Program-made: the position numbers and the translations under genes
Assembly (NCBI RefSeq): GCF_000621865.1
Contig: NZ_JHXE01000001.1
Coordinates: 1-64,000 of the forward strand
Length of the DNA: 64,000 bases
From: Pseudobutyrivibrio sp. MD2005
GTDB taxonomy: Bacteria; Bacillota; Clostridia; Lachnospirales; Lachnospiraceae
Direction of reading: 5' to 3'
The notes under the pieces: generated by a model
Told to the model about the DNA's origin: nothing
Database searches by the model: none
The model's input: the letters and a program-made list of their open reading frames with translations, nothing else
In this document: positions 8,888 to 18,147 of the stretch, in pieces
Layout of the letters: the number at the start of each line of letters is the position of its first letter
Numbering within the stretch: position 1 is the stretch's first letter

Positions 8888-11173
8888 CTATTGTCTGTTG
8901 TAGTTTATTAAACAGCCCTTGAGAATAATCTCTCTCTCATCATCTGTAAGGTCGCCTAAAGTCATTGTAAACTCCTTTAGACCTTCTTCTTTTACAACAT
9001 AGGCTTTAATTACCTCAGCCTTATTTACAACAGCTTCTTTTATTCCAGGAATAAAGATATAATCAAGATTCTTGAATGGAAGCTCTCCTTCTGGAATTAC
9101 AAATGGAAGCATACCCCAGTTAATAAGGTTTGAACGATATCTCTTTGTGGCATATTCATTGGCAATGTTTGCCCATCCACCAAGAACCTTCTGACATGAA
9201 GCTGCCTGCTCTCTTGCTGAACCATCACCTGGCTTTACAGCAAAGATAGTAGAACCAACACCGAAGTTATCATGGTTAACATCTGGATACGTCTCCTTAA
9301 CCTTGTGAACAATTTTCTTTAATTCTGGAACTGCTTCTCCTGCACACTCGCCAGCCTCAAGCGCCTTTTGAGCTTTCTGTATATTCTTTGCACGTCCAAC
9401 ATACTCTGGATCCTTACGAGAAAGTGTAAACTCAGCAAGTCCAAGTGGATTTGAACGATATGATGATGTCTCACCTGAAGGAATAAGCTCATCTGTTGTA
9501 GTTACAGGATCGTGAATCTCTGAAACAACCTGAAGGAATAAATTCTCTGGAAGAGCGCTCATCTTTGGCCAGTCTTTAATGTTTGGACCAAAGTGAATCT
9601 CTGTCTCAGGTTCAGCAACTCCATGTGAATCAAATACGCGGTTAGCATAAATTCTTCCGTCAAAGTGATACTTTGGCTTACTGAAATCAACATCCATATC
9701 TGTTGCTGCTGTAAGGAATCCCTTATTTGCTGCTGTTGCTGCGATTGAGCGAGCATCCATAAGAGCAACTGAAGCAATCTGACCATTCTGAAGCTTAGAA
9801 CCTTCACGGTTAGGGAAGTTTCTAGTAGAGTGGCGGATTGAGAAGCCGTTATTAGATGGTGTATCACCAGCGCCGAAGCAAGGTCCGCAGAATGCTGTCT
9901 TAACGATAGCACCTGTGCTCATAAGGTCTGCAACTGCACCGTTCTTAACAAGCTCCATATAAATAGGTGTAGATGCTGGATATACAGAAAGAGTGAACTC
10001 ATCTGGCCCAATGCTGCTTCCTCTGAGGATATCTGCTGCATCACAGATATTTTCGAATCCACCGCCAGCACAACCTGCGATAATACCCTGATCTACGTAT
10101 AATTTTCCGTTTCTAACCTTATCTTTAAGCGAGAATTCTACCTGACCATCAAGAGAAACCTTTGCGCGCTTCTCGCAATCATCAAGAATGTCCATAAGAT
10201 TAGCATTTAATTCTTCGATTGTGTATGTGTTGCTTGGGTGGAATGGCATAGCAATCATAGGCTTAATCTCATCAAGATTAATCTCAATCATGCCATCATA
10301 GTAAGCAACCTGTCCTGGGTTAAGCTCCTTATATTCTTCTTTGCGACCATGAATCTCGTAGAATTCCTCAGTCTTTTTATCTGTAGTCCAAATTGAGCTA
10401 AGGCATGTTGTTTCTGTGGTCATAACATCCACGCCAATTCTGAAGTCCATAGAAAGGTTGGCAACACCTGGGCCTACAAACTCCATAACTTTATTCTTAA
10501 CGTATCCCTTATCGAATACCTCTCCGATAATAGCAAGTGCAACGTCCTGTGGACCAACACCCTTTCTTGGTGTACCTGTCATATATACGCCAATAACGCC
10601 TGGCATAGCAATGTCATATGTCTGATTAAGAAGCTGCTTAACAAGCTCTGGGCCACCTTCGCCCATAGCCATTGTTCCAAGGGCTCCGTATCTTGTGTGT
10701 GAATCTGAACCAAGAAGCATCTTGCCGCCTCCGGCCATCATTTCACGAGCAAACTGGTGAATTACAGCCTGATGTGGTGGAACATAGATTCCGCCGTACT
10801 TCTTTGCACATGTAAGTCCAAACATGTGATCATCTTCGTTGATAGTACCACCTACTGCACAAAGTGAATTGTGGCAGTTTGTAAGGCAGTATGGAATAGG
10901 AAACTTCTCAAGGCCTGAAGCTCTTGCTGTCTGAATAATTCCTACATAGGTGATATCATGGCTTATAAGTTTGTCGAACTTAATCTGCAAATTGTTCATA
11001 TTACCTGATGTGTTGTGATCAGATAAAATGCCATAAGCCATAGTTGCCTGATGTGCCTGTTCTTTAGTAACGTCAAGGCCTGTCGCTGCTTTAATAGCGG
11101 CAGCTGCCTCGTGACCGTCTTCAACGATCTGTGTGCCATTAACTAGGTATACTCCGTTGTTGTAAAGCTTCAT
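8888..11173 (-). CDS. aconitase-superfamily hydratase
   Basis: 761 residues, soluble, aconitase/homoaconitase superfamily. Recognisable elements are a GSDSHT substrate-loop motif (155-160), the third-domain iron-sulfur Cys pair in CGPC (429-432) and a probable first ligand Cys368 in [12 protein letters not shown], where aconitases usually have a SCTN-type motif. The C-terminal swivel domain is fused at the end (about 600-761), as in AcnA. Together these point to a [4Fe-4S] hydro-lyase. The diverged first-Cys loop means the substrate may not be citrate. A GGAG site precedes the ATG. The coiled-coil gene lies 17 bases upstream. No citrate synthase or isocitrate dehydrogenase gene is nearby. Confidence 0.8.
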   Translation of the reverse strand: MKLYNNGVYLVNGTQIVEDGHEAAAAIKAATGLDVTKEQAHQATMAYGILSDHNTSGNMNNLQIKFDKLISHDITYVGIIQTARASGLEKFPIPYCLTNCHNSLCAVGGTINEDDHMFGLTCAKKYGGIYVPPHQAVIHQFAREMMAGGGKMLLGSDSHTRYGALGTMAMGEGGPELVKQLLNQTYDIAMPGVIGVYMTGTPRKGVGPQDVALAIIGEVFDKGYVKNKVMEFVGPGVANLSMDFRIGVDVMTTETTCLSSIWTTDKKTEEFYEIHGRKEEYKELNPGQVAYYDGMIEINLDEIKPMIAMPFHPSNTYTIEELNANLMDILDDCEKRAKVSLDGQVEFSLKDKVRNGKLYVDQGIIAGCAGGGFENICDAADILRGSSIGPDEFTLSVYPASTPIYMELVKNGAVADLMSTGAIVKTAFCGPCFGAGDTPSNNGFSIRHSTRNFPNREGSKLQNGQIASVALMDARSIAATAANKGFLTAATDMDVDFSKPKYHFDGRIYANRVFDSHGVAEPETEIHFGPNIKDWPKMSALPENLFLQVVSEIHDPVTTTDELIPSGETSSYRSNPLGLAEFTLSRKDPEYVGRAKNIQKAQKALEAGECAGEAVPELKKIVHKVKETYPDVNHDNFGVGSTIFAVKPGDGSAREQAASCQKVLGGWANIANEYATKRYRSNLINWGMLPFVIPEGELPFKNLDYIFIPGIKEAVVNKAEVIKAYVVKEEGLKEFTMTLGDLTDDEREIILKGCLINYNRQ

Positions 11174-11190
11174 TCCTTAATTCTCCTTTT

Positions 11191-11952
11191 TTAGTGCTTT
11201 AATCCAAAAAGACCGGAAAGGCCTTTCTTTTCAGGTTTCTTAGGTTCTGTATTCTCCTCCTCTTGCCACTTAAAATACTCGGCATCTAAATCCTCTGAAG
11301 ATATGAGATTTTCCTCATTTTCTTCTTCGTTAGGCTGATCTAAATCCTCGTCTATTTCAAGACCGGCACGTGCAAAATAATCTTTATCAATACGAATCTC
11401 AGGAGCTGCATATTTTGGAGCACTATCGAAATCTTCTTCTGTGCCCTCCTCTTTTTCCTTGCGGATTCGCATGTTTTCTTCATCAATTAATCTCAGATAT
11501 TTTTGAGTATCAATCAAATCACCTAGATGACTCTTTAATTCCAACTGATTAGTTTTAACTGATTTTGCTTCTTCTTTAATTTTCTTAGTTGCTTCTTCGT
11601 ATATCTTAGTAATAGAATCCTGGGATTCTTTTATAATGTCTTGTATAGAATCAAGAGCGTTATCTGTATACATTAAAGATGCAGCATAGATATCCTCGGC
11701 TTTTCTTGTTGCCTCAAATACAATGTCATCTCCCTGCTTTTGCATTTCACGATTGGCCTTATCACGACTTTTGACAGTAAGCTCATGCTCCTCCATCATA
11801 TCGTACATACAAGCATTTAATTCTTTTAAAAGATCCATCATTTCGTTTTTGTTGACAATGACATTTCTTGTGCTGCCTTCATAAGGCTGTGCTTTTGAAA
11901 ATAGCACATGCATATCTCTTAATACTTTTTCTGTTCTATCTTGTGCGCCCAT
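11191..11952 (-). CDS. coiled-coil cytosolic protein (V-ATPase subunit H-like/DivIVA-like)
   Basis: 253 residues, no membrane segment. Residues about 30-160 are strongly helical and charged, and look like a long coiled coil with the pattern of COG2811-like V-ATPase subunit H stalks or DivIVA-like proteins. The C-terminal third is very acidic (EENEENLISSEDLDAEYF) and ends in a basic, Gly-rich tail (KKGLSGLFGLKH). The function is not recognised. The start has an AAGGA site. The gene lies between the SRP RNA and the hydratase, 17 bases before the latter. Confidence 0.45.
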   Translation of the reverse strand: MGAQDRTEKVLRDMHVLFSKAQPYEGSTRNVIVNKNEMMDLLKELNACMYDMMEEHELTVKSRDKANREMQKQGDDIVFEATRKAEDIYAASLMYTDNALDSIQDIIKESQDSITKIYEEATKKIKEEAKSVKTNQLELKSHLGDLIDTQKYLRLIDEENMRIRKEKEEGTEEDFDSAPKYAAPEIRIDKDYFARAGLEIDEDLDQPNEEENEENLISSEDLDAEYFKWQEEENTEPKKPEKKGLSGLFGLKH

Positions 11953-11998
11953 ATATTTATCCTTTTCTATAAATAATTAAGCTCTATATACAAAAATA

Positions 11999-12195
11999 CC
12001 GAGCCAATCTCTAGATATCATTTGGTAGCCGCTCTGTGAGGACTCCCTTCAGGTGACCCCGCGTCAGATGAACGGTCCTACTTAGTGCTGCTGCATTCCT
12101 GCCCTGACACGATTCGTAGGTGCCCATTACGCAGGACCCAAAGATCATAGCCCCCATAAAGCGACCGCCAAATGATATCTAAATTTATTGCTCGG
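11999..12195 (-). ncRNA. ffs: signal recognition particle RNA (SRP RNA, 4.5S/scRNA type)
   Basis: On the minus strand the conserved domain IV apical region reads GTCAGGGCAGGAATGCAGCA (within 12090-12115), the binding site for Ffh. The ends pair perfectly: 12168-12180 with 12013-12025 (13 bp), and CCGAGC with GCTCGG at the outer ends. This gives a closed rod of about 197 nucleotides. The 3' end runs into GGTATTTTTG, consistent with termination. It lies between tadA and the coiled-coil gene and has its own promoter. The exact ends are estimated from the pairing. Confidence 0.9.
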
Positions 12196-12224
12196 AGTCC
12201 TTATTTTAAGCTAAAAAGGACTCC
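12194..12224. repeat. inverted repeat overlapping the SRP RNA promoter
   Basis: GGAGTCCTT and AAGGACTCC are perfect 9-bp arms. Between them a second, inner palindrome (TTTTA GCT TAAAA on the minus strand) includes the -10 element. Read from tadA it could act as a weak terminator, but no U-run follows. As double-stranded DNA it could be an operator. Confidence 0.6.
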
Positions 12225-12232
12225 TTTGTCAA
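12203..12232 (-). promoter_or_regulatory. promoter of the SRP RNA gene
   Basis: On the minus strand there is a -35 TTGACA (plus 12227-12232), an 18-base spacer and a -10 TAAAAT (plus 12203-12208). This puts the transcription start close to the CCGAGC that begins the RNA. The promoter overlaps a perfect inverted repeat (12194-12224). Confidence 0.75.
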
Positions 12233-12245
12233 TAAAATCCATGTA

Positions 12246-12785
12246 TTACATAATTTGATTTTTCTGTTCCCTTAACTCTTCAAAGAATTTCGTCATCATC
12301 TGAGTGCATCTTTCGCCTAAAATTCCTGTCTCCAATTCGCACTGATGGTTGAACTTATCTATCTGTAAAATGTTGATAACTGAGCCTGCACAGCCTGCTT
12401 TAGGATTCATAGCTCCCACTACAACTTTTGGGATTCTAGCCTGAACTATTGCTCCTGCACACATTTGACATGGCTCAAGAGTTACGTATAAAACACAATC
12501 TTCTAGTCTCCAGTCGCCTGTCTTTTTACAAGCCTCTGAAATTGCTGCAATTTCTGCATGAGCTAAAACACTCTTTTCAGTATTTCTTCGATTGTATCCA
12601 CGTGCAATTATCTTATCATCTTGAACAATTACGCAACCAATTGGGACTTCGTTAATGTCATAGGCTTTTTGTGCCTCCTTTAGAGCTTGCTCCATGTATT
12701 TTTCATAGATTTTCAGATTATGCTTTTCGTCTTTCTCTATCTGCTTGGCTAAACGCTTTTCTTCGCGTTCCTCCTTTGACATCAT
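12246..12785 (-). CDS. tadA: tRNA(adenine34) deaminase TadA
   Basis: 179 residues; cytosolic zinc enzyme that converts A34 to inosine in tRNA-Arg(ACG). Two motifs identify the cytidine/deoxycytidylate-deaminase fold: HAEIAAI (zinc His plus catalytic Glu) and PCQMC (two zinc Cys). Residues 1-30 are an unusually charged helical N-terminal extension, and the deaminase domain starts near 31 (MEQALKEAQKAYDINEVPIGCVIV). An AGGAGG site lies 9 bases before the ATG. It is divergent from the radical-SAM gene and upstream of the SRP RNA, a common neighbour of tadA in Firmicutes. Confidence 0.94.
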   Translation of the reverse strand: MMSKEEREEKRLAKQIEKDEKHNLKIYEKYMEQALKEAQKAYDINEVPIGCVIVQDDKIIARGYNRRNTEKSVLAHAEIAAISEACKKTGDWRLEDCVLYVTLEPCQMCAGAIVQARIPKVVVGAMNPKAGCAGSVINILQIDKFNHQCELETGILGERCTQMMTKFFEELREQKNQIM

Positions 12786-12891
12786 AGATTTTCCCCTCCT
12801 GTTTTGCTATACTTTTCTTGTAAATAGCGAATATACGCAATTTCTGCTATGTTATTTATATCACTTTTATATACAAAAGGAAAGAAAGCTT

Positions 12892-13587
12892 ATGTTAATA
12901 CTAGGACTACAAAAAACAACGCTTTTAGACTTTCCTGGCAAGGTTGCATCCACCATTTTTACTGGTGGCTGTAATTTTAAATGTCCATATTGTCATAACA
13001 GCGAACTTGTTATTCCACCTGCTGATGCATTTGCTTTTTCTGAAGAAGAGATTTTTGACCATTTAATCGCGAAGAAACGCGTTTTAGATGGTGTATGTAT
13101 CACTGGTGGCGAGCCTACTCTACACAAAGACCTACCTGATTTTATCAAGAAAATTAAGGATTTAGGACTATTGGTTAAGCTTGATTCTAATGGCACCAAT
13201 CCTGCCATGCTTAGAGGGCTTATAGATAATGGACTTGTGGACTATATCGCCATGGATATCAAAAATTCAAAAGAAAAATACAATTCTATTGCCTGCATGA
13301 AAAATTTTGATATTAAGCCTATTGAAGAATCTGTTTCTATCTTACTTGAGGGAAAGGTAGACTATGAATTTAGAACTACTATCATGAAGGAATGTCATGA
13401 TTCATCTGATATGATAGCCATTGGTGAGTGGCTAAAGGGTGCAAAAGCTTATTATCTACAGAGCTATAAAGAATCTGAACAGGTGATTAATCCTATTTTT
13501 TCACCACATGATTACGATACATTAAAAGATTTTGTTAACCTATTGAAACCATACATAACAAATACTAACCTAAGAGGTGTAGATTAA
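12892..13587 (+). CDS. anaerobic ribonucleotide-reductase-activating-type radical SAM protein
   Basis: 231 residues from the ATG at 12892, which has an AGGAAAG site; the upstream part of the open frame overlaps tadA and is not coding. It has the radical SAM cluster CNFKCPYC (C-x3-C-x2-C, about residues 25-32) and a following GGEPTLHKDL glycine-rich motif. The short N-terminal segment (LQKTTLLDFPGKVASTIFTGGC) is characteristic of the NrdG/PflA-like activases annotated as anaerobic ribonucleoside-triphosphate reductase activating protein. It would generate a glycyl radical on a partner enzyme. No nrdD or other glycyl-radical enzyme is in the window, so the partner is unproven. It is one of the few plus-strand genes left of oriC. 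Confidence 0.8.
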   Translation: MLILGLQKTTLLDFPGKVASTIFTGGCNFKCPYCHNSELVIPPADAFAFSEEEIFDHLIAKKRVLDGVCITGGEPTLHKDLPDFIKKIKDLGLLVKLDSNGTNPAMLRGLIDNGLVDYIAMDIKNSKEKYNSIACMKNFDIKPIEESVSILLEGKVDYEFRTTIMKECHDSSDMIAIGEWLKGAKAYYLQSYKESEQVINPIFSPHDYDTLKDFVNLLKPYITNTNLRGVD

Positions 13588-13613
13588 ATATTATGTAATA
13601 TGGGGAATTTGGC

Positions 13614-14162
13614 ATGAAATTTGAAGTTAAAACAGATCGACTGTTACTTAAAGTATTGGGGCCTGAGTCAGCTCCTATGGTTCTTAAATTTTATCAGAAA
13701 AACCGTGATATTTTTGAAAAATACGAGCCTGTTATAGGTGATGATTTTTACACACTTGCCCATCAAAAGAAAATTCTAGATTTTGAGCATAAGAATATTC
13801 TGCGTCTTGTGATGATTAGATATTGGATATTTAATAAAGATAATCCATACGAAATCATTGGTACTTTAAGCTATAGAAATATTGTTAGACCTATTTATGC
13901 ATGCTGTACAGTTGGATACAAAATGGATAGAGATAACATGAATAAAGGTTACTGTAGCGAAGCTATCAAGGCTACAATTCCTCTTCTTGTAGAAGATTTT
14001 GATATTCATCGTTTTGAAGCCCTTATTTTGCCTGATAATATGCCATCTATTCATATGGTCGAAAAACTTGGATTTAAATTTGAAGGCATCCTCCGAGATA
14101 AAATTATTATCAACGGAGAACGCCTTGATCATTGCATGTATGCTTATTTAGCGGATAATTAA
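13614..14162 (+). CDS. GNAT family N-acetyltransferase (RimJ/RimL-like)
   Basis: 182 residues. The start FEVKTDRLLLKVL, the central NMNKGYCSEAIKATI (acetyl-CoA loop region) and the late DNMPSIHMVEKLGFKFEGILRD are the hallmark segments of Acetyltransf_3/RimJ-RimL-type GNATs. These acetylate protein N-termini or small amines. The substrate cannot be told from sequence. The gene lies 26 bases downstream of the radical-SAM gene, so the two are probably one transcript. Its stop codon directly abuts the stop codon of the convergent GH13 gene. Confidence 0.85.
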   Translation: MKFEVKTDRLLLKVLGPESAPMVLKFYQKNRDIFEKYEPVIGDDFYTLAHQKKILDFEHKNILRLVMIRYWIFNKDNPYEIIGTLSYRNIVRPIYACCTVGYKMDRDNMNKGYCSEAIKATIPLLVEDFDIHRFEALILPDNMPSIHMVEKLGFKFEGILRDKIIINGERLDHCMYAYLADN

Positions 14163-15452
14163 TTATTTTAAAATTTTACTTCCATGTGGTTCTAATTCAA
14201 TATCGTAATGCTGGCCTCTATAATCAAAACTTAGAGGCTTTTTTTCTGCCGTATTGTTCAGAGCAACTACCACATACTCATCCTCATATACTCTTGCAAA
14301 TACTAAAGTTTCATTTTTAACCTGCACTTCCTCGTATATTCCTTGCTGAAGTGCCTTTGACTCTTTTCTGATATCAGCAAGTGTCTTTATATGTTCTATT
14401 AAGTCTGGATTTTTCATAGATTTAATATCAATTGCTGGTCGCAATGCATAATCTCCGTCTCCAGATTTTTTATCACCTTCAATAGCCCACTCACTTCCAT
14501 AGTAGATTGAAGGAATTCCAGGCATTGTGAATAGTAGTGTGTATGTTGGGAAGATGTTTTCCTTATCAGTTAAAAGTGTAGCTATGCGATTTACATCATG
14601 ATTGTCCACAAAATTGTATAAATACTTTCCTGCATACAATCCACCCTGGCCCCATTGGCGCTTCATAGCATAATTTATCTCAAAATAATTGTGATCATTA
14701 TGACTAGAGTATATTCCCTTCCAACACTCGTAATTTGTTACAGCATCCAGCATTTCTTCGTTGACATAGATATTATAATCTCCATGGATTATTTCTCCCA
14801 TCAACCAGAAGCTTGATTTTTTCTGCTCTGTAAAGGCTTTTAGTCGTTTGAAAAAGCCTCTTTCTATGCAATCTGCAGCATCCAATCTAAGGCCATCTAT
14901 ATCAAATTCATCTATCCACATTCCCACTGCGTTTAGTATATGGTTATCCACAGCTTCACACCAATGGTTGAGTTTAACTAATTCTTCTGCACCTGACCAA
15001 CATTCGTATGACAAACCGTCATTATGCCAGTTGTTACCACCTAAGTTTAATCCTGCTATCCATTCCTTATAGCTTGAGTTTTCGCGATTTTTCAAAACAT
15101 CGACAAAAGCTTCATGTCCTCTACCTACATGATTGAAGACTCCGTCTAATACCACTTTTATGTCATTCTTATGACATTCCGAAACTACTTTTTTAAAATC
15201 ATCATTGGTGCCTAATCGACTATCAATTTTGTAATAATCGATTGTGTCATATCCATGTGTGCCTGATTCCATAATAGGTCCTAAATATATTGCATTTACG
15301 CCTATTTCCTTGAGATGTGGTATCCAATCAATCAATGTAAGAATTCTTCTACCAGCTGTCTCTTCACCTTTATTCTCTCTAGGGCATCCAAAAGCGCCTA
15401 AAGGATAAATGTGATAAAATACCGATTTCTTAACCCACTCGATGTCTCTCAT
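14163..15452 (-). CDS. GH13 alpha-amylase family glycoside hydrolase
   Basis: 429 residues, no signal peptide, so cytosolic. GH13 regions appear in order: DGVFNHVG (region I), DGLRLDAAD with the nucleophile Asp, GEIIHGD with the acid/base Glu, and NFVDNHDVNR with the transition-state Asp. The C-terminal beta domain is short (about 75 residues), and there is no obvious N-terminal starch-binding domain. The size fits an intracellular maltodextrin- or oligosaccharide-degrading enzyme (maltogenic amylase/glucosidase type); the precise specificity is open. A GGGAGG site precedes the ATG. It may work on branched glucans made by GlgB elsewhere in the window, but the two genes are not linked. Confidence 0.86.
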   Translation of the reverse strand: MRDIEWVKKSVFYHIYPLGAFGCPRENKGEETAGRRILTLIDWIPHLKEIGVNAIYLGPIMESGTHGYDTIDYYKIDSRLGTNDDFKKVVSECHKNDIKVVLDGVFNHVGRGHEAFVDVLKNRENSSYKEWIAGLNLGGNNWHNDGLSYECWSGAEELVKLNHWCEAVDNHILNAVGMWIDEFDIDGLRLDAADCIERGFFKRLKAFTEQKKSSFWLMGEIIHGDYNIYVNEEMLDAVTNYECWKGIYSSHNDHNYFEINYAMKRQWGQGGLYAGKYLYNFVDNHDVNRIATLLTDKENIFPTYTLLFTMPGIPSIYYGSEWAIEGDKKSGDGDYALRPAIDIKSMKNPDLIEHIKTLADIRKESKALQQGIYEEVQVKNETLVFARVYEDEYVVVALNNTAEKKPLSFDYRGQHYDIELEPHGSKILK

Positions 15453-15477
15453 AAAAACCTCCCACTATATAATATTT

Positions 15478-15500
15478 AAAGGCAGGTTGCCCTGCCTTTA
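15478..15500 (-). terminator. intrinsic terminator after the first YhgE/Pip gene
   Basis: The stem AAAGGCAGG / CCTGCCTTT has a four-base loop, followed on the minus strand by AAATATTATA. The U-run is poor but the stem is strong. It lies between the YhgE/Pip operon and the GH13 gene. Confidence 0.65.
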
Positions 15501-15502
15501 TT

Positions 15503-17695
15503 TTAAATCAAAATGCCCGAATTTTCTTTACTGTTCTCAATTTTTTCATTTATTAACTTGAAAGGATGATATAATACGACTCCAATAAAAATAGCCACAA
15601 TGCCATATATAATAAGTGTTAACATACAGTTTCTATATGTGTGCTTATAGAATCCGGCTATACATTCTCTTACTGCATTCATCGAATAGTTGAATGGCAT
15701 AAACTTATATAGGATTTGGAATACCTTTGGAAGAACTTCAATTGGAAAAGTTCCGCCTGCTCCCGCTACCTGTATAACCATGAGTACTACTGATAATGCC
15801 TCGCCAAGATTACCAAATGAATATGAAAGGGCATACAAGAATAACGAATATATTAGTACAGACCATGCACAGGCTAACCATAGGTAAAATGGATGCTCAC
15901 ACTGGATTCCAACAAACAATAAAGCGCCCATGACTGTAATTATTGTTTGTATTTGACCAATTACAAATGTTACAAAGTATCTACCAAAGAAGCATTGCCA
16001 GTTTTTAAGATTTTCAAAGCCTTCTTTGTTCTTAATATTTGTTTTGAGGATTGTAGACATAATAAGCGAACCAACCCATATAGATAAAACAATATAAAAT
16101 GGCGCTGTCATGGAACCATTATTTTCAACAGGATAAATATATTCATCGGAAATCTCTACCGGGCTACTGATAAAATCAGATAGTAATTCTGGATCAGATT
16201 TCAGTAAATCCATTAGCTTTTTATATGCATCATTTTGGCCTAAACTTTTGATTTCAGCAATCATAGAAGACAATTGTTCTTCCATTTCAATGGCCTCATC
16301 CCTTGATTTAACAAGGGATTCCTTGGACTGATTCATTATTGTTGAATAGTTATCCAAATTATCCACTACTAAATCAATACTTGTCGCATTGTAGTTAAGC
16401 AGCTTTTCAATTTCCGCCACCGAATTAGAAGCAGAGCTTATTACTTCTTGCTCCATAGGTTCTATTGCTGAAACATACTTTTCTCTAACATCCTTTGTTT
16501 CATCTAAACAAGCCTGTAAATCTTTTGATAATGCATTTTTAGCCTCTTCAATATTGCCCTTACCATTTGAAACAGCTTCTTCAACAGCAAAAACATCATC
16601 ATCTAATTTTTGGACTTTTTCATTAAAACTATCTGCCCATGCTGCAATCTTATCTACTGTATTTTTATCTATTAATAAGCCCGTATTTACATGGGTTAAA
16701 AGATAATAATAGCCTGCACCATCATCACGTGTACCCCAATCAGCCTGGAATGCTAGTACCTTTTCATTGATTTCCTGAATACTATTGACTCCAGCTTTTG
16801 GTGCAATCGCATTAACAAGACTTCTTATTTCTTCGACTTTTCCATCTACATTATCTAAGTAATCGTTAAATCCAGAAACCTTATCGTCTTTTTTGTTCTT
16901 TATATCTTGTATATCATTTTTTGTATCTGCTGCAGAATTCTGAGCTGATTTTGCCATTTCTTCTGCTAGCTTTGTAATAGAGTCAGCGCTATCTGTAATA
17001 GCTTCTCCAGCACTAGCAACACTTTCAGTTGAATCTACAAGTGCTACATAAGAATCTAATAAAGCAATCACTCCGTTTAAATCAGAATCTAATCTCTCTA
17101 ACTTGGCAATTCCTTCACCTGTTATATTGCCTTCTTCATCAAGTGTGGCAAAATATTCTCCACCTTTAAGCAGTGATTCTGCAATAGTACCTACAAAAGC
17201 ATGATCTACTTCACGCTCTATAGTAGTCTTTACCTTCGATGTGATTTTTGGAGCAATAGCATTTTTCTTCTCATTCTCATAATAAGTTATTACTGGATTT
17301 TCGATATTTCCACCAAGGAAACTTATCATGTTTGCGCTAAATTCTTCATCTATTACAAGTGCTGCGTAATAGTCTCCAGAATACACTCCGTCAATGGCTT
17401 CTTCGGCTGTATCTGTGAATACCCAGCCTATAGTTGTATTCTCTTTTAGATTACTAATTATTAAATCTCCAACATTTAGCTCAATACTTCCGATTACTAT
17501 TCCTTGGTCTGATGATGCTACAGCAACCTGAAGATGTTTTGTGGCATCTGCCCCATATGGATCCCAATTGGAAAGAATATTAAACCACGCATATAAGCTA
17601 GGAATTACTGTAAGTCCTATTATTACAACCATGGCAACAACATTTACAGATAACCTTTTTATGTCTGAGACAATTATTTTTATCACATTTTTCAT
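15503..17695 (-). CDS. YhgE/Pip family membrane protein (copy 1)
   Basis: 730 residues. An N-terminal membrane helix is followed by the family signature IPSLYAWFNILSNWDPYG. A long extracytoplasmic region (about 50-520) with coiled-coil stretches comes next, then about five membrane helices at the C-terminus that resemble an ABC-2 permease domain. This is the YhgE/Pip architecture: B. subtilis YhgE, lactococcal phage infection protein, and EsaA/YueB-like proteins linked to type VII secretion and phage adsorption. It starts in an ATGA overlap with the small membrane protein upstream, so the two are translationally coupled. It ends in a terminator. The role is unknown; surface export or a phage receptor is plausible. 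Confidence 0.85.
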   Translation of the reverse strand: MKNVIKIIVSDIKRLSVNVVAMVVIIGLTVIPSLYAWFNILSNWDPYGADATKHLQVAVASSDQGIVIGSIELNVGDLIISNLKENTTIGWVFTDTAEEAIDGVYSGDYYAALVIDEEFSANMISFLGGNIENPVITYYENEKKNAIAPKITSKVKTTIEREVDHAFVGTIAESLLKGGEYFATLDEEGNITGEGIAKLERLDSDLNGVIALLDSYVALVDSTESVASAGEAITDSADSITKLAEEMAKSAQNSAADTKNDIQDIKNKKDDKVSGFNDYLDNVDGKVEEIRSLVNAIAPKAGVNSIQEINEKVLAFQADWGTRDDGAGYYYLLTHVNTGLLIDKNTVDKIAAWADSFNEKVQKLDDDVFAVEEAVSNGKGNIEEAKNALSKDLQACLDETKDVREKYVSAIEPMEQEVISSASNSVAEIEKLLNYNATSIDLVVDNLDNYSTIMNQSKESLVKSRDEAIEMEEQLSSMIAEIKSLGQNDAYKKLMDLLKSDPELLSDFISSPVEISDEYIYPVENNGSMTAPFYIVLSIWVGSLIMSTILKTNIKNKEGFENLKNWQCFFGRYFVTFVIGQIQTIITVMGALLFVGIQCEHPFYLWLACAWSVLIYSLFLYALSYSFGNLGEALSVVLMVIQVAGAGGTFPIEVLPKVFQILYKFMPFNYSMNAVRECIAGFYKHTYRNCMLTLIIYGIVAIFIGVVLYHPFKLINEKIENSKENSGILI

Positions 17696-18120
17696 TTTTT
17701 CAATTTGTCTCCTATTGATCGTATATCTGATTTAAGTCCATTTTTTAAATCTTTTATATCATTAACCATCTCGTTACTTGCATCGTGAATATCTTTAATG
17801 CTCTGAATGACTTCCTCACCAATTAAAGCTTGGGCTTCTGCCTCTTTTTCCATTATTCCAAGTTCCCTTAATTGTTCTTGTAACTTAAAATCCATATATT
17901 CAACATACAAAAGATAAAAAGCTATTCCAAATAGTGAGATTATCCAAAGTAAAAGAAATACCAGTTTGGAGCGCTTGGAAACAAAACTAATAATCAAAAA
18001 CACTAATGGAAGTAGAATATTTACTTTTAATCCTACTTTGATTTTTCTTTGATTCTTTTGATGAATTTGCTGCTGCAAATCCAAAAACTTTTCATACAAT
18101 ATTTCTTTATCGTTAGCCAT
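17692..18120 (-). CDS. small two-helix membrane protein between two YhgE/Pip genes
   Basis: 142 residues. A charged N-terminus (1-28) is followed by two hydrophobic helices (about 29-45 and 50-70). The C-terminal tail of about 70 residues is a likely coiled coil (VIQSIKDIHDASNEMVNDIK) and should face the cytoplasm. The family is not recognised. A GAGG site precedes the ATG. Its stop overlaps the start of the downstream YhgE/Pip gene by four bases (ATGA), and it begins 27 bases after the upstream YhgE/Pip gene. The tight packing suggests it belongs to the same membrane complex. Confidence 0.6.
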   Translation of the reverse strand: MANDKEILYEKFLDLQQQIHQKNQRKIKVGLKVNILLPLVFLIISFVSKRSKLVFLLLWIISLFGIAFYLLYVEYMDFKLQEQLRELGIMEKEAEAQALIGEEVIQSIKDIHDASNEMVNDIKDLKNGLKSDIRSIGDKLKK

Positions 18121-18147
18121 ATTTTTTCCTCAAATTACGAAGATTTT

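Noticed and set aside
9559-9912. 117-codon minus-strand ORF within the hydratase gene
   Set aside because: It is in another frame of a well-supported gene, is Gln/Leu-rich by codon shadowing and has no ribosome site.
12745-12891. N-terminal extension of the radical SAM protein
   Set aside because: The open frame upstream of 12892 overlaps tadA on the other strand and has no ribosome site, while the ATG at 12892 does.
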